DNA from: Paragorgia papillata
Taxonomy: Eukaryota > Cnidaria > Anthozoa > Scleralcyonacea > Coralliidae
Direction of reading: 5' to 3'
DNA length: 64,000 nucleotides
Assembly: GCA_035771165.1 (NCBI GenBank)
Contig: JAWNZC010000234.1
Span: 1,944,001 to 2,008,000, forward strand
Position numbers and translations under genes: made by a program. How positions within the stretch are numbered: the stretch's first letter is position 1; each line of letters begins with the position of its first letter. This document shows positions 58,597 to 64,000 of this stretch, piece by piece. The notes below the pieces were generated by a model that saw nothing but the letters and a program-made list of their open reading frames with translations, ran no database searches and was not told the origin of the DNA.

Positions 58597-59519
58597 ACGA
58601 CTCGTAATTGTAAATGCCCATGAGTAATCGAGATTATCGAGGCCTTCGGGACTTATAACTTAGGGGATTTACCCAATACAGTCAATGTATCATCTGTGTC
58701 CCGCGAAGACAGGGTAAAAAGGATTTGATATACTCGTCCCTGCGTCATGTGCGTTAGCATCAAATTTATAGGGGGGCGCAGCCCTCCTTGTTCGGCGTTT
58801 ACGTTTAGGGGAGCGCCATCCCCCTCCAGCTACCCCCTGCTTCCTGCGGCCGTGTAGTTTGGCCGCTTATATTATATTGTATAATTAGTTTACATTGCAT
58901 GTTACTGCGTGGGTGATCCGTTATTACCTAAGCAAAATTAATCAAATAAACTGTACCCCTATGGTGGGCTATATGTTTTGAGCACTGTAGTGAATAGCAA
59001 CGTGAATCAGCATGACTGTGAAACATTGAGTAGAGTCCAGTAGATATAGCAATTACACAGCACTCACAAAAACTCTGAATATCTAATAAACAGGATATAC
59101 CATTGTTTGTGAGAAACAGCAAGCAACACGTGAGATTTATTCTGATTATTATATTTGCTCATGTCCGAATATAAAAGCTACAGCGTTCCGGAGTATTTTC
59201 AAAATAGCGGTTAAAACTTGAGTGTTTTCACTCTTTCTTATGTTTCCTCTGTTTTATTTAGCCAAAAGATATATAAAACTAATATGAATTTCTTAGTGCT
59301 TTAAATTTCGATTCAATCTCGTGTAATTGCAGACGGTACCGAAAAAGGTACATTTAACCACAATGCTTTGCGGTCTCAAATCAGCTCAAATAACAACTCT
59401 TGTTTATCATGCCAGTTGACACGGATTAAGTAAAAAAGAACTTCATTCCTTAATTCTTTGAAAGTTTTCACGGCGATAATGTAATATAAAATAAGTCTTG
59501 TGGAAACACCATGTAAAAT

Positions 59520-59776
59520 ATTTATTTAATTGCTAAGCTTTCGGCCTGTTGACTCAGGCCTTCATCAGCTGAGCAACAACAACAAGCTGCTGGCTCACAT
59601 CATTTATAAACTAAGCAACTGATCAATTAAGTCACGTAAGAATACATTGGCGTATCAATTGGTTGATGATTACACACTACGCCTACAGCTACGGTTTACA
59701 ATTACATTACAGTGATAACATAGAGGTAAATAGTTCCGCCTACATATAACACTATACTCTACTTTTTAAGTAAAAA
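59520..59776 (-). mobile_element. Penelope-like element, inverted 3' end only
   Basis: The minus strand begins within the last codons of the element (FLLKK and stop, then gagtatagtgttatatgtag) and continues through a 3' UTR to CTGATGA, the stem GGCCTG/CAGGCC and GAAAGC. The stretch nearest the coding fragment (59670-59776) is the exact inverse counterpart of 60320-60432. Penelope-like elements often carry such partial inverted copies at insertion sites. Confidence 0.6.
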
Positions 59777-59788
59777 CTGAAGGTTGAA

Positions 59789-60338
59789 AGAAAACGTGTT
59801 TTGACACAAGAAACGACACCATCACCGGAAAAGTTAGTCCGCATGTTCTTTGAGAGAGTGGAACCCAAAACGAACGACTACGCTGTCCTACCCTACATCA
59901 AAGGCCTTATGGAACCCCTCAGTTAAACGACTCTTGAAACCATACGACATTAAGGTTACAACAAAACCTCTACGCACGCTTCAACAAATGCTGCCTTCAC
60001 CCAAAGACCGACCATCCGAAGAAAAACAAACGAACGTTGTCTACCAAATCAATTGCGCAGATTGCTCGTGGAGCTACATTGGAGAGACAGGCAGAGCTTT
60101 GGTGACGAGGAAAAAAGAACATATGAGAAATGTTGAAAAATACAAAGCCGGTTCAAATATAGCAAAACATGCTTGGATTAACGACCACGCAATTGACTTT
60201 AAAAACAGCAAAGTTATTGACAGGGCAAACTATTGCCACAGAGGAACATTAGAATCATGGCATACTGCAACCACCACCAATGCAGATAATAATGCAAAAC
60301 ATTTGCCAGAACAATACCGGTTTTTACTTAAAAAGTAG
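59789..60338 (+). pseudogene. Penelope-like element, GIY-YIG endonuclease domain, truncated and frameshifted
   Basis: From 59789 one frame reads KRVLTQETTPSPEKLVRMFF and PYIKGLMEPLS. After a frame change near 59890-59925 a second reads VKRLLKPYDIKVTTKPLRTL, TNVVYQINCADCSWSYIGET, GRALVTRKKEHMRNVEKYK, NIAKHAWINDHAIDFKNSK and GTLESWHTATT, ending RFLLKK. VVY...SYIG is the GIY-YIG core, CADC the Cys-x2-Cys, H...H the zinc-type ligands, and Glu in TLESW the likely metal-binding residue of Penelope endonucleases. The reverse transcriptase is missing, so the fragment is inactive. It joins the inverted 3' end (59520-59776) on its left. Confidence 0.8.
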
Positions 60339-60510
60339 AGTATAGTGTTATATGTAGGCGGAACTATTTATCTCTGTGTTGTCACTGTAAACCGTAGCTG
60401 TAGGCGTAGTGTGTAATCATCAACCGTAAGAGTAATTTTTTATCTCATTAGTGTTAACCCGTCGAAGGCTGCAGACTGGCAGCCGAAAGCTTGTTAGAAA
60501 TAAATATCTT
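60339..60510 (+). mobile_element. Penelope-like 3' UTR with terminal hairpin
   Basis: Follows the stop directly. 60339-60432 repeats 59670-59770 inverted. It then holds GGCTGC-agactg-GCAGCC followed by GAAAGC (60471-60495), the same position and shape as GGCCTG...CAGGCC-GAAAGC on the minus strand at 59539-59560, with different paired bases. It ends near aataaatatctt. Confidence 0.6.
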
Positions 60511-61414
60511 TGACCAGAGAACGTTTCAAACTTTAATATGTTTAATCCTGGTCGCGCTTCTAGCATTTTTAAATGGAATAAAATGTCATTAACATATTAA
60601 GCGATAATTAAACTTAAAAGCATTATTCTAGTTCCAGAGTGAGTATTATTAACACTGTTAAGGTATATGCGCACAATATGAATATGTCCCATAAATATAG
60701 AAGCTAAGCATTTTTACGCCTACCAGACCTTTCAATAACATTTTATCTTTCGCTGAATACTGTTGGCAATACTGTATTGCAACAAGCGTTCTTAGTTTAA
60801 CTTTTCCAAATGATTACTTTTAATTTCACGCTTCGCAGTACGTTCTTACAGGTGCGAACCGGTTCGATTTTTAACATTAGACCTAAAAATATTGGGGGGG
60901 CTTAGCCCCCTCGTCAGAAATATTGGGGGGGGGGGGGGCTATAGCATTTTAAATGTTCTTTCAAAAAAGACAGACTTAGTTTTCGTTTTATACTCACTTT
61001 AATAATTTTACTAGCTTCCGTTCTTTGTTCTATTATTAAGTAAACTAGCCTGGAGAACAAAAATAAGTAATTATATATTGACGTAACTGCGCAGCACCCA
61101 TGCCAAAACACGTCATAAGAAATAGGAATTCGCGTATGTTTTCTTTAGTAATATTTGGCATTTCACTCGATTAAACTGCATGTTTTAAATTTCGAGCGTG
61201 AGAATATACACATTTTAAGGTCATAGCGGCCTTTCGACTGCGGGAATCGACGGCCGTGACTCTAGTGCAGTGTCTATAGTACGAGCTTGGTATGAAAGTC
61301 TTAAAATTGTCACACAAGGATACGAAACGTTTAAATGAACAATAAATTACCCTATCATTGATCTAACATATCATGGACCGTCTTGGTTTGGGGAGAAAGG
61401 GGGGAGAAGCTTAA

Positions 61415-61850
61415 GGTGGCTCCATACAGTTTCTAGAAAAATGGAAAATACAAGTTTGAGAGTCCAAAACACGTGCATATTTACTGTTACCAAATAAATA
61501 GCAACAGTTACCAAATAAATTACCAACTGTTACCAAATAAATAGCAACAGTTGTTGCTATGGCAACAATGACGTTTCAAAATGGCTGCCAATTACCTTTC
61601 AAACTAGTTTAATTCGAAAACCCAAAATTTTTTTTTCTTTAAAACTTTTCTTGAAGTATGAGTAATCAATAGGCCGATTTTAAAAAAATTCTGTAGAACG
61701 AAATTTTTTAAAAATTAACAAACATGATTTTTCCGGAAAAAAAATTATTCGTTCTACAGAATTTTTTTTAAATCGGCCTATTGATTACTCATACTTCAAG
61801 AAAAGTTTTAATGTAAAAAAAATTGGGGGTATTTGTTAAAACAAAGTGTT
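61415..61850. mobile_element. GGTGGCTCC palindromic element, truncated copy
   Basis: TTAA (61411-61414) then GGTGGCTCCATACAG. Inverted inner arms (aaaattctgtagaacg, gtatgagtaatcaataggcc and inverses). The right arm breaks off after aaaaattgggggt, so no second TTAA. It contains a short tandem of accaaataaatagcaacagtt-type units (61490-61555). Confidence 0.6.
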
Positions 61851-61979
61851 CATCATTTACACTTAGAATTTGATAAGTAAGTTAAAATATTCGCAAGATC
61901 GGCCGCTCATATTTTAACTATTACTTGCAGTTTTTCGTTTCCTTGAACATTTTGAGGTCACATGTGCATAATGATTTAA

Positions 61980-62659
61980 GGTGGCTCCACACAGTTTCTT
62001 GAAAAAAGGAAAATACAAGTTTGCGAGTCCAAAACACGTGCATAAACAATTCAGAAAAACAATAAAACTAAATGTTATGCATAGTTAAACATTCTGACAA
62101 TCAAAAACTGTTACCAAATAAATAGCAACAGTTGTTGCTATGGCAACAATGACGTTTCAAAATGGCTGCCAATTACCTTCCAAACTAATTTAATTCGAAA
62201 AAACTTTGGTGACCCCCAATTTTTTTTTCATTAAAACTTTTCTTGAAGTATGAGTAATCAATAGGCCGATATGATTTTTAAAAAATTCTGTAGAAGGAAT
62301 AATTTTTTTTCCGAAAAAATCATGTTTGTTAATTTTTAAAAAATGTGGTTCTACAGAATTTTTTTACAATGGCCTATTGATTACTCATACTTGAAGAAAA
62401 GTTTTAATGAAAAAAAAATTGTGGGTCACCGAAGTTTTTTTCGAATTAAATTAGTTTGAAGGGTAATTGGCCGCTATTTTGAAACGTCATTGTTGCCATA
62501 GCAACAACTGTTGCTATTTATTTGGTAACATTTTTTGATTGTCAGAATGTTTAACTACGCATAACATTTAGTTTTATTGTTTTTCCGAATTGTTTATGCA
62601 CGTGTTTTGGACTCTCAAACTTGTATTTTCTATTTTTCTAGAAACTGTATGGAGCCACC
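61980..62659. mobile_element. GGTGGCTCC palindromic element, full copy with TTAA duplication
   Basis: 680 bp. GGTGGCTCCACACAGTTTC on the left and inverse on the right, with arms of about 300 bp (caagtttgcgagtccaaaac, gcaacagttgttgctatggc, aatgacgtttcaaaatggc, ttgaagtatgagtaatcaat and inverses). TTAA at 61976-61979 and 62660-62663. piggyBac-type target, no transposase. Confidence 0.8.
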
Positions 62660-63202
62660 TTAAAAGAGAGTGGGCCGTTTATTTGAAAATTAAAGTGCCT
62701 ACAAAACAAAATTTCACTTCTGAACACCTAAGATAATGAAAAATGGTTAGGCCATATCCACACTAATCAGGGGCGCACATTCGAAACTTTTTTTGTGGGG
62801 GTGCTTTTCGTTCTGATTTGAGGTCGCAAAGCATTGTGGTTAAATGTACCGCCGCCATCTTTTTCGGTACCGTCAATTACAGAATTTACAGTGCCCTGAC
62901 AAGTTAGCGGCTAGATCGTCAGACTGCTTTATACTACGGTGCCCTTACAAAGTGACAAGCCAGTAGTTACTGCAGCCTTGACGACGGCAGGATTATCCTG
63001 AATCCTAAGGGAGCTCCTCTGTCCCACATGAGGTGTGTTAAAGTGAAAAGCATATAACAAATGCCCCAGTAGGGGGGTTGTGGTCGACGTCTGAGAGCTG
63101 GGACCCTCTCCCCGGAGGGTTGTGGTTAGGTTTAGGATCGCCAAGGGGTTGTGGTTGGGTTTTAGGGTTGCCGGGGGGTTGTTGTTAGCTTTAGGGTCAG
63201 GA

Positions 63203-63301
63203 TTAAACATCGTCGCTATCACTATCACTACTTTCTTTACTGATGCCACCAGCTGGTGAGCAGTGGTTTGAATTGTCTGAACTCGACTCTAAATCTGACA
63301 T
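63203..63301 (-). CDS. Very short acidic frame, uncertain
   Basis: ATG at 63301-63299 in gtaaaATGTCAG context, reading MSDLESSSDNSNHCSPAGG then ISKESSDSDSDDV and a stop (32 residues). Ser/Asp-rich with CK2-like sites. It might be a first exon of a minus-strand gene, or nothing. A TGACGTCA-like site lies upstream (63380-63387). No neighbouring exon was recognised. Confidence 0.2.
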   Translation of the reverse strand: MSDLESSSDNSNHCSPAGGISKESSDSDSDDV

Positions 63302-63597
63302 TTTACCAACTTTAACGCAGTGTGTTTACTGTAATTCTACTGTTGCTATTCCTTTGGACAAAACACGACTCTAACCAGTGACGTCATCACTCGGTCCCAG
63401 ACTCCGGATGCCTTATTTTTTTAAATGGTCACTTTCAGAGTGAATGAAAGGGAGTTTCTAGTGCTCTGCGTCAAAAATAAACTAGCTCACGGTGTTCAGC
63501 GCCTCAAAAACCCTTAGGACATCAAGAAAAATGAAAGTCAAAAATTTCGTTTCATAAACACTTTAATATTCGAGATTATTCTGAACGAACCATACCG

Positions 63598-63707
63598 TGC
63601 GAGTAGAGAAAAACTCTACTTGACCGCGACTGGAATTCGAACCCGGGACCTACGGTTTATACTAGTCGAACGCTCTACCGACTGAGTTACACAGGTCGTG
63701 GAATATG
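63598..63707 (-). repeat. tRNA-derived SINE
   Basis: Minus strand GACCTGTGTAACTCAGTCGG with GTAGAGCG (A box), then GGTCCCGGGTTCGAATTCC (B box), then a body with the hairpin AGTAGAG-TTTTT-CTCTACT. The anticodon arm does not pair, so this is not a tRNA gene. Confidence 0.65.
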
Positions 63708-63854
63708 ATGGAACTTATATTTGATATTTCGAAACTGGAAAGTGCCAAGTCGGTTAAATGCACTTCAAAAGTCATTAATAATTAATGAGGAAACTGAAAA
63801 AGGAAATCAGAACTATGTCGGTGATTTTATATGCGATAAAAACACCCCTAAAAT

Positions 63855-63960
63855 TTCTTCTTTCTCAGGATAGGCAAACACTGAGACGTTTGTTGAAAAC
63901 CGAGGCGAAGCCGAGGTTTGTGAACAAACTTCGAGGTGTTTGGATATCCTGATGAAACAC
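63855..63960. repeat. Palindromic element end
   Basis: tctcaggatag-gcaaacactgagacgtttgtt pairs in part with aacaaacttcgaggtgtttggatatcctga around aaccgaggcgaagccgaggtt. The following gatgaaacactcctccgagt recurs at about 16965-16990. Confidence 0.5.
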
Positions 63961-64000
63961 TCCTCCGAGTGTATGATATAGCATCTCAAACAAATCAGTA

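Larger units (their letters stand above)
47323..64000. other. Region upstream of FAM8A1 with no recognised host gene
   Basis: Contents in order: FAM8A1 promoter area with a hairpin (47440-47520), a TA microsatellite, repeats, a SINE, hAT- and Harbinger-type elements, a 33-bp minisatellite, a possible first exon (54170-54331), Penelope and 5S-SINE fragments, a hAT-like element with a nested palindrome, a Penelope fragment, TTAA-flanked palindromic elements, and a tRNA SINE. Stretches without any feature I could name: 49450-50130, 51620-52940, 56070-57150, 58620-59500, 60520-61400. At 56240-56300 a short frame KQQRLRWLE recalls the RLRWLGH motif of non-LTR elements but is too short to call. Confidence 0.6.

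Noticed and set aside
62929..63249. 106-codon frame on the minus strand
   Set aside because: Contains degenerate ggttgtggttaggtttagg repeats. The only start-like sequence in the area is the very short acidic frame listed separately at low confidence.

Overview
The window is animal nuclear DNA, AT-rich, with small coding exons separated by very long repeat-filled introns and no bacterial-style operons. NSMCE2 and FAM8A1 are metazoan genes. The dense mixture of hAT-, Mutator-, piggyBac- and Harbinger-type short elements, a Penelope-like element, CR1/L2-type retroposons, and tRNA- and 5S-rRNA-derived SINEs suggests an invertebrate, most likely a cnidarian (anthozoan). The taxonomic call is inference.

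Two host genes can be read. (1) NSMCE2 (SUMO ligase of the SMC5/6 complex), plus strand: an internal exon at 314-509 and the terminal SP-RING exon at 13351-13581, joined by a 12.8-kb intron; earlier exons lie left of the window. (2) FAM8A1 (RDD-domain protein of ER-associated degradation), minus strand, complete in five exons: 46995-47322, 42200-42302, 37088-37217, 35095-35255, 23061-23217. All splice phases agree and give 292 residues. The two genes are convergent. A third, unidentified minus-strand exon runs off the left edge (1-137), so it is antisense to or interleaved with NSMCE2.

Layout: 1-13581 NSMCE2, whose last intron holds nested hAT elements (537-2439), SINEs, a 1.95-kb foldback element (4286-6230), a Mutator-type element with 197-bp inverted ends (8853-9892), a small hAT element (10537-10901), a truncated non-LTR retroposon (11467-12544) and a TTAA-flanked element (12828-13275). 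13582-23060 is intergenic: palindromic elements, inverted SINEs, a GT-rich minisatellite, a decayed Mutator-like element (17552-21590) with an intron-containing transposase pseudogene, and a hAT element (22339-22846). 23061-47322 is FAM8A1 with its mobile-element-rich introns: 5S SINEs, a 210-bp satellite, two sister hAT copies with perfect 8-bp target duplications, a non-LTR fragment and a RecQ-like helicase relic. 47323-64000 has no recognised host gene: microsatellites, a Harbinger-type element, a 33-bp minisatellite, a possible secreted-protein first exon (54170-54331), a Penelope-like GIY-YIG fragment with an inverted copy of its own 3' end (59520-60510), and TTAA-flanked palindromic elements (61411-62663).

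No operon-like or defence-like system is visible. The most unusual features are the exactly delimited nested insertions, a 71-bp GC-rich unit with perfect 22-bp flanking repeats (25050-25164), and the Penelope fragment with a covarying hairpin that resembles part of a hammerhead ribozyme.
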